Positions 1 to 12,534 are shown, counted from the stretch's first letter. The stretch: DNA of 64,000 nt from Sipunculus nudus (GCA_026874595.1 CM049314.1:74726300-74790299), one strand, 5' to 3'. Numbers and translations are program-made. Notes: a model not told the origin generated them from the letters alone.

Positions 1-1675
1 TTAATATCAGCTGCTTTCGGTGATACGGGTTACCCTAACCCTTCGGGCATGAAATAATCCAGTAGGTGATTGCAACCTGTAGTATATGCTCAATCCAGTA
101 TAAGGGTTACTCTAACCCTTCAGGCATGAAATACTCCAGTAAGTGTTTGTAACCTGTAATATATGCTCAATCCAGTATACGGGTTACCCTAACCCTTCGG
201 GCATGAAATACTCCAGTAAGTGTTTGTAACCTGTAATATATGCTCAATCCAGTAAACGTTTACCCTAACCCTTCGGGCATGAAATACACCAGTAAGTGTT
301 TGTAACCTGTAGTATATGCTCAATCCTGTATACCGTTACCCTAACCCTTGGGGCATGAAATACTCCAGTAAGTGTTTGTAACCTGTAATATATGCTCAAT
401 CCTGTATACGGGTTACCCTATCCCTTGGGGCATGAAATACTCCAGTAAGTGTTTGTAACCTGTAGTATCTGCTCAATCCAGTTTACGGGTTACCCTAACC
501 CTTCAGGCATGAAATACTCCAGTAAGTGTTTGTAACCTGTAGTATCTGCTCAATCCAGTTTACGGGTTACCCTAACCCTTCAGGCATGAAATACTCCAGT
601 AAGTGTTTGTAACCTTTAGTATATGCTCAATCCAGTAAGGGTTTGTCAGTATTAATATAAGCTGTTTTTGGTGATACAGGTTACCCTAACCCTTCGGGCA
701 TGAAATACTCCAGTAAGTGTTTGTAACCTGTAATATATGCTCAATCCAGTATACGGGTTACCCTAACCCTTCGGGCATGAAATACTCCAGTAAGTGTTTG
801 TAACCTGTAATATATGCTCAATCCTGTATACGGGTTACCCTATCTCTTGGGGCATGAAATACTCCAGTAAGTGTTTGTAACCTGTAGTATGTGCTCAATC
901 CAGTTTACGGGTTACCCTAACCCTTCAGGCATGAAATACTCCAGTAAGTGTTTGTAACCTGTAGTATGTGCTCAATCCAGTATACGGGTTACCCTAACCC
1001 TTCGGGCATGAAATACTCCAGTAAATGTTTGTAACCTGTAATATATGCTCAATCCTGTATACGGGTTACCCTATCTCTTGGGGCATGAAATACTCCAGTA
1101 AGTGTTTGTAACCTGTAGTATCTGCTCAATCCAGTTTACGGGTTACCCTAACCCTTCGGGCATGAAATACTCCAGAAAGTGTTTGTAACCTGTAGTATAA
1201 GCTATATCCAGTAAGGGTTCGTCAGTATTAATAAAAGCTGTTTTCGGTGATACGGGTTACCCTAACCCTTTGGTCATGAAATACTCAAGTAAGTGTTTGC
1301 AACCTGTAGTATATGCTCAATCCAGTATACGGGTTACCCTAACCCTTTGGGCATGAAATACTCCAGTAAGTGTTTGTAACCTGTAATATATGCTCAATCC
1401 AGTATACTGGTTATCCTAACCCTTCGGGCATGAAATACTCCAGTGAGTGTTTGTAACCTGTAATATATGCTCAATCCAGTATACGGGTTACCCTAACCCT
1501 TCGGGCATGAAATACTCCAGTAAGTGTTTGTAACCTGTAATATATGCTCAATCCTGTATACGGCTTACCCTATCCCTTGGGGCATAAAATACTCCAGTAA
1601 GTGTTTGTAACCTGTAGTATATGCTCAATCCAGTAAGGGTTCGTCAGTATTAATATATGCTGTTTTCGGTGATAC
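1..1675. repeat. 77-bp tandem array with telomere-like core
   Basis: About twenty copies of a 77-bp unit. The anchor GGCATGAAATACTCCAG recurs at 46, 123, 200, 277, 352, 429, 506 and 583, so the period is 75-77 bp. Each unit carries GGGTTACCCTAACCC, in which a telomere-type CCCTAACCC directly abuts an inverted GGGTTA. A different spacer (TTAATATNNGCTGTTTTCGGTGATAC type) interrupts the array at about 1, 650, 1227 and 1650, giving higher-order blocks of about 649, 577 and 423 bp. The array runs off the left edge, so its full size is unknown. It has no coding potential. It could be an interstitial satellite that captured a telomere-like motif; nothing shows that it is a real telomere. Confidence 0.93.
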
Positions 1676-2096
1676 TCTTACTCACACTTGCATTATGCTT
1701 AGCACCACTGTCATTGACACTGTCCATTTAGCCATCTCCAATGTCACTGTCAGTTGCACTGTCCCTATGATGAACACAATTGTCACTATACTGAACTTCA
1801 TATGACTGTCACATTCATCAGGCTATGCTTTGTCACTGTCAATGTTACTTTAATGCTGTTTTACACAAAGTAATACACAGTTTGGTGTTCAGTTGCTGGT
1901 GTCTCCTTCAGCAGGCCAGAAATGGATAAATCTTTTTCGAGTCACTCGTGTACAGCGGCATTACATTTTCACAACATATTTTGAACAGACAATTTGAAGA
2001 TTCCCCAGAAAAGGATACAATGGCCCAACGCACCACAGTGGCTCTCATTTAAACCATGTTTGGACAAATCTATCTCCACTTCCAACATCCCAAGAG
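1676..2096. other. Transition region with decayed GTCACT-type repeat
   Basis: The stretch to about 1860 contains degenerate CACTGTCA / TGTCACTGTCA words like those of the minisatellite at 3110-5890. It looks like an outlying piece of that array. From 1860 to 2096 I see nothing recognisable. Confidence 0.5.
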
Positions 2097-2528
2097 TAGG
2101 GCTGAAAGGAGTACTCGAGTACTCGAGTCCGGGTAACACTTACCGAGTACTCAAGTCCAAAATTCGGTCTCGAGTACTCGTGTATGTACCTGCATATCTG
2201 AATATTACTGCAAATTTACTGGCAGTCTGGGCCTATTTATTCATTATCGAAGTAATAATCATACTCTACAGTTTATTTTGAAGAGACTTACATTTATGAG
2301 TTATATGCTTTCGAAAGGAGTTTTCCACTGATTAATTTTAGTATTTATATCTATTCCTTCATTTGGATAAAGTTAAGCCGTCATGAAGTCAAATTTATGT
2401 ATTTTTGCATCGGTAAACAGATGTCAGTTTAACTTTACAGCGTTACCATAGTAACGAGTACTCGAGTCTGAGTCAGGTATTGCCTATCGGGTACTCGAGT
2501 CCAAAATTTTGTACCCGTTTCAGCCCTA
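2097..2528. mobile_element. hAT-type MITE with CTCGAGTACTC-rich termini
   Basis: The element starts TAGGGCTGAAA and ends TTTCAGCCCTA, an inverted pair. Just inside both ends are runs of GAGTACTCGAGT, also inverted. The flanks are CCCAAGAG (2089-2096) and CTCAAGGG (2529-2536), an imperfect 8-bp target duplication with two differences. TAGGG-type ends plus an 8-bp duplication fit the hAT superfamily. At 432 bp with no transposase reading frame it is non-autonomous. The ORF starting at 1994 crosses the left boundary and is accidental. Confidence 0.72.
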
Positions 2529-3067
2529 CTCAAGGGATTTGGACCTATTATAGTGACCATCAACAAATTTACATTGATATATATATGTAGCTTTTCTACA
2601 CATCACAGTGCATCTGTAGACCCAAGCCCAAGAACAGCTGAATCTCAGTTCAAGAGAGTGACCATTTTATCACTACTAACCAACAGCTGACTCTCTCTAA
2701 TACTACAAGGTTCATACATGTACAGACCAAAGCCTCAGATATAATAAGGCCAATTCAGCATACAAATACTAAAAATATTTGACACAATACAGAAACTAAA
2801 AATGCATGCAGTTCTTTTATATCATTATTTTGATAGCTTTGAACATTTTCACTTTACCATATCTTTTCTTCCAGTTTATACACGTCAGCTGTTCTTTACA
2901 GGTTCTTTAATTTTCAAATATCACTCTTTTAGCCCATGCTACCAAAGTACACCAAATTCACAGTACTTCAATTTATAATGACTGAATCTTGTGCAGGGCC
3001 CTTACTGACCTGTCAGTTTTCCAGTCTTAATTAGTTTCCTGTGCAAGGACATATTGTCAACATGTCA
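2529..3067. other. Unassigned intergenic sequence
   Basis: AT-rich sequence with no gene, tandem repeat or clear element end that I can support. The right part may be the decayed body of the F1 repeat whose end lies at 3068-3102. Confidence 0.4.
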
Positions 3068-3102
3068 GTCAGCTGAACATCATGACCCATGGGTCACTTG
3101 TT
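3068..3102 (+). repeat. F1-family terminus fragment (inverted relative to the others)
   Basis: GTCAGCTGAACATC followed by the perfect palindrome TGACCCATGGGTCA and CTTGTT. This is the reverse complement of the F1 terminus seen at 19255, 39536, 52218, 56563 and 60473. The element body would lie to the left but is too decayed to trace. Confidence 0.7.
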
Positions 3103-3109
3103 ATAAAAT

Positions 3110-5890
3110 TGAAGCCATAAAACCTGGCTTAACACCATTGTCACTGTCACTGTCACTGGCGCTAAACCTTGCCCAGTTCTCACAGTCACTGGCTGGATTA
3201 TCCTATGCCTAACACCATTGTCACTGTGTGTCACAGACTGTCACTGTCACTGGCACTAACTGTCACTGGCCCTATACTTTAAAGGAGCTATGCTTAACAC
3301 CATTGTCACTGTCACTGTCACTGGCGCTAAACCAGCCCAATTCTTACAGTCACTGGCTGGATTCTACTATGCCTAAAACCATTGTCACTGTGTGTCACTG
3401 ACTGTCACTGTCACTGTCGCTTTGCTTAACACCTTCGTCATTGTCACTGTCACTGGCACTGGCACTAAACCTAGCCCCTTTCTCACAGTCACTGTAGTAG
3501 GAGGTATAATTAACACCATTGTCACTGTCACTGTCACTGGCACTAAACCTTGCCCCATTCTCACAGTTACTTGCTGGACTCTGTTATGCTTTACACCATT
3601 GTCACTGTCTGTCACTGACTGTCACTGTCACTGGCGCAATCCTTAACAAGATCTATGCTTCACACCATGGTCACTGTCTGTCACTGGCCCTATGCTGAAC
3701 AGGAGCTATGCTTAACACCATTGTCATTGTCACTGTCACTGGCACTAAACCTTGCCCCATTCCCACAGTCATTGGCTAGATGGTGCTATGCTTAACACCA
3801 TTGTCACTGTCACTTTCCCTGTCACTGGCACTGGTTACCTTGCCCCATTCTCACAGTCACTGTAGTATGAGGTATGTTTAACACCATTGTCACTGTCACT
3901 GTAACTGTCAGTAAACCTTGTCCCATTCTCACAGTCACGGGCTGGATAATGCTATGCTTAACACCATTGTCACTGTATGTCTGTGATTGTCACTGTCGCT
4001 GGTGCAATACTTAACAAGGGCTATGCTTCACACCATTGTCGCTGTCACTGACACTATGCTGAACACTATTGTCACCCCACTGTCACTGTCACTGGCACTG
4101 GTAACCTTGCTCCATTCTCACAGTCACTGGCTGTATGGTGCTTTGCTTAGCACCATTGTCACTGTCACTGGCACTTAACCTTGCCCTATTTTCACAGTCA
4201 CTGTAGTATGAGGTATGCTTAACACCATTGTCACTGTCACTGTCACTGTCACTAAACCTTGCCCCATTTTCACAGTCACTGGCTGGAATGTGCTATGCTT
4301 AACACCATTGTCACCGTCTGTCTCTGACTGTCACTGTCACTGGCGCTATGCTTAACACCTTTGTCACTGTCACTGGCACTATGCTTAACACCATTGTCAC
4401 TGTCACTGGTGCTAAACCTTGGCCCGTTCTCACAGTCACTGGCTTGATGGTGGTATGCTTAACACCATTGTCACTGTCACTGTCACTGACTGTCATTGGC
4501 CGTGTAATTTACAGGAGCTATGCTTAACACCATTGTCACTGTCACTGTCACTGGCGCTAAACGTTGCCCCATTCTCACAGTTACTGGCTGGTTGGTGGTA
4601 TGATTAACACCATTGTCACTGTCACTGTCACTGACTGTCACTGGCCCTGTAATTTACAGGAGCTATGCTTAACACCATTGTCACTGTCACTCTCACTGGC
4701 AAACCTTGCCCCATTCTCACAGTTACTGGCTGGATGGTGGTATGCTGAACACCATTGTCACTGTCACTGTCGCTGACTGTCACTGGCCCTGTAATTTACA
4801 GGAGCTCTGCTTAACACCATTGTCACTGTCACTGGCACTGGCGCTAAACCTTGCCCTATTCTCATAGTTACTGGCTGGATTGTACTATGCTGAACACCAT
4901 TGTCACCGTGTGTCACTGACTGTCACTGTCACTGGCGCTATGCTTAACACCTTTGTCACTGTCACTGTCACTGACTGTCACTGGCCCTGTAATTTACAGG
5001 AGCTATGCTTAACACCATTGTCACTGTCACTGTCACTGGCGCTAAACCTGCCCTATTCTCATAGTTACTGGCTGGATTGTACTATGCTTAACACCATTGT
5101 CACTGTGTGTCACTGACTGTTACTGTCACTGGCGCTATGCTTAACACCTTTGTCACTGTCACTGTCGCTGACTGTCACTGGCCCTGTAATTTACAGGAGC
5201 TCTGCTTAACACCATTGTCACTGTCACTGTCGTTAAACGTTGCCCCATTCTCACAGTTACTGGCTGGATGGTGGTATGCTTAACACCATTGTCACTGTCA
5301 CTGTCACTGACTGTCACTGGCCCTGTAATTTACAGGAGCTATGCTTAACACCATTGTCACTGTCACTGTCACTGGCGCTAAACGTTGCCCCATTCTCACA
5401 GTTACCGGCTGGATGGTGGTATGCTTAACACCATTGTCACTGTCACTGTCACTATCTGTCACTGGCCCTGTAATTTACAGAAGCTATGCTTAACACCATT
5501 GTCACTGTCACTGTCTCTGGCACTAAACCTTGCCCTTTTCTCATAGTTACTGGCTGGATTGTACTATGCCTAACACCACTGTCACAGTGTGTCACTGACT
5601 GTCACTTTCACTGGCGCTATGCTTAACACCTTTGTCACTGTCACTGTCACTGGCACTACACCTTGCCCCATTCTCACAGTCACTGTAATTAGAGGTATGC
5701 TTAACACCATTGTCACTGTCACTGTCACTGTCACTGGCACTAAACCTTGCCCCATTCTCACAGTCACTGTAGTATGAGGTATGCTTAACACCATTGTCAT
5801 TGTCACTGTCACTGGCGCTTAGCTTAACAGGAAACATGTTTAACACCATTGTCACTGTCACTGGTGCTATGCTTACAGCATTGTCACTGT
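3110..5890. repeat. GTCACT-rich compound minisatellite
   Basis: A 2.8-kb array built on the hexamer GTCACT, embedded in longer units that include ATGCTTAACACCATT, CTTGCCCCATTCTCACAG and GGCCCTGTAATTTACAGGAG. The marker TGTAATTTACAG lies at 4503, 4648, 4790, 4988, 5185, 5324 and 5469. Spacings are 145, 142, 198, 197, 139 and 145 bp, so long units of ~142 and ~198 bp alternate. Long open frames on both strands (Thr-Val-rich, Ser-Leu-rich and Ser-Asp-rich) are a consequence of the six-base period and are not evidence of protein. Confidence 0.93.
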
Positions 5891-6110
5891 TATTGCCAAC
5901 CATCCCAATAGTGCCCCGACCGCCACCCCAGGATGGTGGCTGTGGTGAGTCCCTCTGAACTGGGAGGATGCCTATCAATGTGAGCCATAGCTGGGTGGAT
6001 GCAAGGGACATGGAGGTAGCCCCGGAGTTTTGCTCGGGACAATCATATTTGCCGTCCGGGACGAGGCTGGGACGGTAGAAACCCTCGGAACATCTCAGTA
6101 AATTTTTTAT
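5891..6110. other. GC-richer unidentified segment next to the minisatellite
   Basis: Noticeably more GC-rich than its surroundings and free of GTCACT words. The minus strand is open across it, giving a Ser/Pro/Gly-rich stretch, but this runs into the minisatellite and no domain is recognisable. It may be an old element terminus or exon remnant. I assign no function. Confidence 0.3.
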
Positions 6111-8103
6111 CACAGTTCATATTTTATGTGTTTTGCAAAGACGGAAAAGGAGTGTGGTACACACAACACAGCTGCTGCCGTCCAGTCTAGAATGTTGCTC
6201 CTGTCAAGTGTAATTGATACATAATATCGTATCATGTAATACAACACAGCGTCGTTATTAGACACGTGTACGCGCGGACCCGCGGTTAAGAATTTTTGTA
6301 CCAGTCGGCCGCGTGAAGAATCGCTGATATGGACCTGACCAGATTTGGATTCACGGTGACCAGTAGTAAGGTGTGCAGTCATTAACCCTTGCCTATTCAA
6401 TCAGTATTATTTTAATTATTAACAGTTAACGACACATTATGCATCAAAGATTTAGAAATTAGTTGATACGGGACATCGTATTTTAAAAAGTTATGCTGGG
6501 TTTAATAGTAATAGCATCACAAGCGTGTAACTCTGTATAATTTACGATGCATTAAAATGATTGGTCCAAGTCACAGAAATTTCCATAAACATATGTCCAT
6601 CATGAATGAATGTTGTTTACTATAACTTTAGAAGCTGTTCGCCATTGGTCAGTTGTTTTCATGCCAAGGATCACAGGGGCTTACATATTGTGCTGCAGAG
6701 ACAGCACCTCGCTTATCATTTATTCGCAGCAACCAAGTTGGCAATTTTGGAAGAGCAGGGTTCCCTATTAAAATTTTCCCCGAGTAAGCATATATCATAT
6801 ACGCAATGAAGACAATATAGAGACAGGGCCCGCGCGCATTATATATAATACTTCGCCAAAAACGAAAGTCCAGCAAGAATGCCGAAAGAAAATTTTAAAT
6901 GACGGAATTTTAGGCGACTGAATATTGAATGTCTTTGTCAAATGTCAAAGTAAATCAGCGTAATAATTACAAAACTCTCCTCTGTTAATCTTGTTAATGT
7001 CCATGTACCATAATGACACAAAGCCAGAGATAGACCACTGTGTGCCGCCGTATCTGTAAATTACACTGCACATGGAAGTTCTTGGGCACGACGGTTGCAC
7101 TGGAAAATGTGTCAGTGACAGTGTATGCTGATCGCTAATAAAACTGCGCACCACGTGATAATTTGCATATGCGGAGTTGCGCGTTTATTCATAAAATAGG
7201 TGTCCCATTATATGCTAATTAACCGAGTGTGGACAACACGTGATAATTTGGATAGGGATTCCCACAGACGTCATCGGTTTTGGCCTGGAAGTCTCATGCA
7301 TATGATTATGTCCACGTGTTCCCGCCATGTACCCCTGGAGTGTCCCGCGCATATTGTGCAAATAAACTTGTCCCGCACCAGAAATTCCTTCAGTCTAGCT
7401 ATCATGATCAAGGTGAAATTTGTACAATGTCACCAGTTTCGTTGGGACATCAGCTGAAGACCTATTGACGTTTGTGTTGTAACTTTTTTCATGGTCACCA
7501 CATTCTTAGTCTCTTACGCAAACACCAGGTGACACTACCGGGGTATTCTGCATTCACTAACAATATTTATATTATGCAGTAATAGAATACGGCACGTTGT
7601 GAAAATATATCCTAACGGGCCCTATTGAATAAACACAGCCTCCGGCGATCGATGTTGCATGCCGCACTGTCAAAATTTTAAAACGTTTGGACTTCTTAAC
7701 CTGATTATTTAACTATTATTTAGTATTAACAGCACATATTTGGCTAAAATTATGGCTAAAACTATAAACAATTCAAGTCGGTTTTATTTGTAGAAACTGC
7801 ATTGTCAATTAGGCAGATTATTTATAATTAGATTTCCTTTTTCTTTTAATTTAAAGTTAAACTATCCTGCTGATATATGCCAGAAAGTAGTACAGATCTT
7901 TCATTAAATTTAACAGCCTTTCCCTTGATAAACCGCCCCCTTTTTTTATACCTGAGCAGCAAGGTAACTGTTCTATATTATCATTAAAAGGTGTGGGGGT
8001 ACTTCAGCATATTTCAGTTCAGTTTTTTGTCCATAAAATGTCCCTGAGAAACCGAGAGCTTAATCTTATAATTATCTTTATTTATTTATGTGTTAAATTG
8101 CAG
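6111..8103. other. Upstream region of the hAT-derived gene
   Basis: Low-copy AT-rich DNA. The stretch before 8104 ends in a pyrimidine-rich run and TTGCAG, a good splice acceptor. At least one upstream, probably 5' untranslated or short coding, exon of the hAT-derived gene is therefore expected here. I could not identify it or a promoter with confidence. Confidence 0.4.
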
Positions 8104-11100
8104 GAGAAACTCAAAGAACCCCAAAATGATACCCCAAACCCTGTGGATGGAAGTCAAGCCACGTGTTCCTCAGAAGGGAAGTCTGCACCTATATCTTGTT
8201 GTTCTAAAAAAAAAAAGTACGAGAGCAAACGGAAAAGGTGTTTTAAAGAGAATTGGAAGAAAATTTATGACTGGGTGAATTATGATGAGCAAGAAACAGT
8301 TATGTATTGTTCTCTATGCAGAGAATTCCCCAAAATTTCAAGAAACAATACATTGGTTTGTGGAGTAGGGGGGTCTAAAATTAGAATCAGAACACTACAA
8401 GATCATGCTTCAACAAGGAGTCACTTGGACTGTGTTGGTGCTAAGAGTGTGCAAGAAGCCCCTGCACAAGCCCCGATTGTCAGTTCATTCCAAAACATGG
8501 ATGCTGCTGTTCGGGAGAAATTAGAGAAGCTATTTAACTGTGCCTACTTCATTGCAAAGGAGGAGGCCCCGTTTACCTTCTTCCCCAAAATTGTTGAATT
8601 ACATTGCAAAAATGGTCTGGACATGGGTAGTACATACAGAAACGATCATGGTTGCCGACATTTTGTGAAAGCTATTGGAGAGTCTTTTATAGAAGACAAG
8701 ACACAGAGGCTGAAAAATGCCAGATTCTTTTCTGTGATGTCAGATTCATCAATGGACAGAAGCAGCCTTGACCAGGAACTCATTTATGTAAGGCATGTAA
8801 CTGAAGGAAATCCGGTCAACTGCCTGGTTGCTATTGTCTCTCTAGAACATGCTCATGCTCAGGGTATTCTAAATGCCATTATAGCTGGACTTGGGCAGAT
8901 TGGGCTCAATAATCAGGACTTGCGGTCCCGGCTAGTTGGATTTGGAGCTGACGGAGCATCAGTAATGATGGGAAAGCAAAATGGTGTAGCTGCCAAGTTA
9001 AAAGATATTTGTCCCTGGGTTGTAACCATTCATTGTGTTGCCCACAGATTAGAACTGTCAGCTCTCGATGCAGTAAAGCATATCCCTTTACTGAGAGAAG
9101 TGAATGAAACACTTCATGGAGTTTTCAAACACTACAGTTACTCCACCAAAGCCACAAGGGAACTTAAAGCAGTAGCGGAAGCTCTTGGAATTGATATTTT
9201 AAAACCTGTCAATGCTCGGGGTACCCGCTGGCTGCCTCACATGTCCAGAGCACTTGGTGCTCTAGTTCAAAATTACAGTCCAATCATGATCCATTTTGAA
9301 AATCATGCTAGTGATTCTTGTGACCATGAGGCAAGTGCAACAATGAAAGGAAGAGCCCGCCAGGTCAGAAAAAGGCTGTCCAGCCACAAAATGTTGCTTT
9401 TCATCCACTTCCTGCTTGATGTTTTGGATGAACTCAAGGTGTTAAGCTTGCTCTTTCAGCAAGATGATGTAACTTTGCAAATGGTAGCTGATGGTCTTCA
9501 ACGTACAACAGTGGCACTTGTAGCAATGAGGGTTAGTGAATCTAATTTCATATTTTTATTTCATATATAGCTTAACTGAATGTTGGTCATGTTGAGCTAT
9601 AGCGATGGGTCTTTGTCGGTTGTCCTTCAAGCCAGCCGCGAGTACCTTAGCAGATGATATTATTAAACTGGAAAAAACTGGGATGGCTTTTTACAATTTG
9701 TATGTCTATAGATATGGATCTGTGGACAGAGCCTGTTTAAATATTTTCAGATCTTGTCTGTGAGGCTGATTTGTTGTTCTCTTTACCAATTTCACAAGAC
9801 GTGGAACTTTCTATGCAAGTTCAAGATTGATTCTGAGGTGCCACAACTGACTTCAGTGTGACAGTTTAGCTCTGATTTTTTTTAAATTAAAAATTATAAT
9901 AAAATTAATATCATGTATATTTATGGCCAATTTTCCCAGTTACCATTCAAAGTTTGAACAATATTGCCAATTGGGTCAAGCAGTTCTGCAAAAGTTGCTA
10001 ACAAATGTGAATTTATGATAAAATCCATAAATATAGTTCATAGATTGTTTTTAAATTTACCACCCCTTAGGAAAGCTTAGCCTGTTATATGAAGCCAGTC
10101 ACTGGTGCAATCTATTTTTCCTGTAGGTTTAATGGTTATTTTGAGATTGATGAATATCAGTCATGACACAGTATTATACTACCGCAGGAATCAGCATTGT
10201 TCCATCCTGTAATGTGCTTTAATCAGATACATATGATATTCCTGTCATCCTGCAAAGTTTGATCACTAGTGGCAAATTATGAAATATGCTTTTTAAAAAA
10301 TTAATGTTAGGCCATAAATGTCACAAGTCATGCTTGTCAGTTGAGTATCATGACCCATAGGTCACCTTTTTAAAAATAATTCTGTGTAGTACTTTTTCTG
10401 GTATCTGAAAAAGCAGATTAAAAATAAACATACTAATCTGAAAAAAATTTATAACAAAAGTTTTTTTCTACTCACTGTGAAAGACAAAGTATATATTTTA
10501 AAACTCACCTTATTCATCCAAAGTGACTTGGATACAAACATTCATTTGCTACTTACCTTCTTATCTTAAATGTTACTTACCGTCTCAAACTAGTCTGTTT
10601 TTATCAAACTATTAATGTTTCATGTGTATTACAAGTCTGAGACTTTGTTTACTACATATCTATTGCAGATCCACCCTGGCCCAAAACTCGTAAAGTTTAT
10701 TGAAACCGTTGAAACTGGAGATCATGGAAGCTCTTATCAGGGTATTCCGCTGACCTGTCACAGCAAAGATGCTGAGACGTCCTTTGAGGCCATCCGGGAT
10801 CAGTTAATAGACAGCCTCTGTGATTTTATTACTTTGAGATTTGGGAACCTCGAGGAGGGAGTGTTAAAAGCGTCTCAGAACATTTTCAATACTGTCAACT
10901 GGCCAGATAAAGATGCCCCAACAGAGGAATTAGCATCATATGGCCAACAAGACCTCAATGTTTTCCTGAATCACTTCAAGGATTTACTTGAATTTGTAAA
11001 TGGTTTTTCAGTGGATGGAGCTAAAAGGGAATGGCCACTTTTAAAAGTCATGGTTTACAGGCATTTCATGCATATCCGGCCACAAACCCTATGGCAACGT

Positions 11101-11322
11101 TTGTTGCAAGGTACCATTGCTGAGGCAGACCAGTTTCCCAATTTTCAAGTTTTATGCGAAATCCACATGGTTTACCCCATGAGCACCGCCTGCTGTGAAC
11201 GTGGTTTTTCAGCAATGAAACGAGTAAAGTCTGACTGGAGATCCAGTCTCAGCAATGAGATGTTAGGTCACCTCCTTCATATATCTATGGAGGGTCCTTC
11301 AGTAACAAATTTCAATCCCTAA
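8104..11322 (+). CDS. hAT transposase-derived protein with TTF-type zinc finger (ZNF862/KIAA1586-like), two exons seen
   Basis: Exons 8104-9531 and 10669-11322 flank an intron with GT at 9532-9533 and AG at 10667-10668. Both exon edges are phase 0, so the joined frame is open for about 693 codons to a TAA. Domains in order: a basic Lys/Arg-rich stretch (~8206-8245); a TTF-type zinc finger with CSLC (8308-8319) and a HASTRSH pair (8404-8424); and a hAT RNase-H-like core. The core has the first Asp in MSDSSMD (8743), the second in GADGA (8950), HCVAHRLEL (9031-9057), and the last acidic residue in CCERGFS (11197). It ends in the hAT C-terminal dimerisation region (MKRVKSDWRSSLSNE). All catalytic-type acids are retained and no stop or frameshift is visible. 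The open frame extends 5' to a GTG at 7993, not used in animals; the first in-frame ATG is 8038. The TTGCAG before 8104 and the hydrophobic translation upstream make a splice acceptor likelier, so the true start is probably in an unseen upstream exon. I found no TIRs or target duplication, so it may be a domesticated gene or an old transposon. Confidence 0.85.
10335..10370 (+). repeat. F1-family terminus fragment inside the hAT-gene intron
   Basis: TCAGTTGAGTATCATGACCCATAGGTCAC is the F1 terminus in the inverted orientation, with one change in the palindrome. It lies within the 1137-bp intron 9532-10668. The rest of the intron shows nothing recognisable. Confidence 0.6.
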
Positions 11323-11482
11323 ATGCCATCAGCAGGTGGTGGGTCAGCGGGGAGAGAACAAAGAGACCCCTGTTTGGCACAGAATGAATTGCCACTAGAA
11401 TCTGTCACTAATTTCTAAGTCTGGTCAAATCTTGCTTCTTTATTATCAATATAGTGTTAAGAGAACCTGTAATATATTTTTT

Positions 11483-12295
11483 ATGCCCCCGCCACAAAGT
11501 GGCCGGGGCATATAGTTTTACCCATGTCCGTCATTCCGTCCTTCCGAAATCAAACAGTTGTACGGACTTCGCAATGCCTGCAGATATTGGCCTGATTTTT
11601 GGTGTGTGGGCAGATAATGACCAGTTACAGATCGAGTTCATGTTTTGTCCTAGTTGACCTACTTTTGACCATTTGACGGTGCTCTAACATAGAAAATTTC
11701 ATAAAAAATAGCACATGTATGGACTTTTTTTAGCAGTGCCTGCAGATACGGGCATGATTTTTGGTGTGTAGGCAGATAATGACCAGTTACAGATCGAGTT
11801 CTTGTTTTGTCCCAGTTGACCTACTTTTGACCATTTCACTGCTCCTGAACATAGAAAGTTTCTTGAAAAATAGAAATTTTCATAACAAATGCATATGTAC
11901 TGACTTTTTTTCCTCAATGCCTGCAGATACCACCCTGATTTTTTATGTGTGGGCAGATAATGACAGTTACAGATCGGGTTCGAGTTTCATCCCGGTTAAC
12001 CTACTTTTGATTGTTTTACGGCTCCTAAACATAGAAAATTTCATGAAAGACAGAAATTTTTATGGAAAATGCACATGTATGGAATTTTTTTTCACAATGC
12101 CTGCATATACTGGCATGATTTTTGGTGTGTTGCTTGATAATGACCCGTTACAGATCGAGTTTCCATTTTGCCCTTGTTGACCTACTTTTGACCATACGAC
12201 ACCTCCTGAACTTAAAAGATTTTTCAAAATTTTACAAATGTTTCTAATTTGCCCCAGGCGGGGGCATTCGTGTCGTTCCGAGACATTTAGTTTTA
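11483..12295. mobile_element. F5 hairpin-ended non-autonomous element with ~180-bp internal tandem units
   Basis: The left end is a strong hairpin (ATGCCCCCGCCAC, loop AAA, GTGGCCGGGGCAT; one mismatch). The right end carries GGCGGGGGCATTCG and then GTCGTTCCGAGAC. Inside, the phrase TGCCTGCAGATA repeats at about 11575, 11737, 11919 and 12099, so there are tandem units of 162-181 bp. Each contains GGCAGATAATGACCAGTTACAG and TTGACCTACTTTTGACCAT. It has no coding capacity. Palindromic ends plus internal tandem units resemble the other families in this window, but the termini do not show the Helitron signature as clearly. From memory, ends of this ATGCCCCCGCC type are common in marine invertebrate genomes. 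Confidence 0.7.
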
Positions 12296-12534
12296 AATTA
12301 CAATGGATTCCATAAAAAGTCTTGCTCCACTTACACTATATTCTGTTAACACTCAAATCCCTATGTCACAGGTTCTGCCAATCAGATGAGTAATAAAATA
12401 ATTGTTGTATAATTGTTGTTGTGTGTTTTTTGGTGGGGGGGGCGTGAGAGTCCTAGCTGGGACGGTGATTTGTGTACCCGGGACGGTTCATTCTGCATTT
12501 TGGGACGGTACCGGGACCATAAGGAAAAAAGTTA
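12296..12534. other. Short spacer with poly-G run
   Basis: Contains an 8-G run (12435-12442) and three GGGACGGT words, but no gene or element boundary that I can define. Confidence 0.35.

Noticed and set aside
1-1675. True telomere at the window edge
   Set aside because: There is no pure TTAGGG run; the motif is a small part of a 77-bp unit.
3385-6113. Many open frames on both strands encoding Thr-Val, Ser-Leu or Ser-Asp repeats
   Set aside because: They follow from the six-base GTCACT period; both strands are open at once and no start, domain or splice context supports translation.
7993-8103. Extension of the hAT protein to a start at 7993
   Set aside because: That codon is GTG, not an animal start; the sequence before 8104 is pyrimidine-rich and ends in TTGCAG, better explained as intron.
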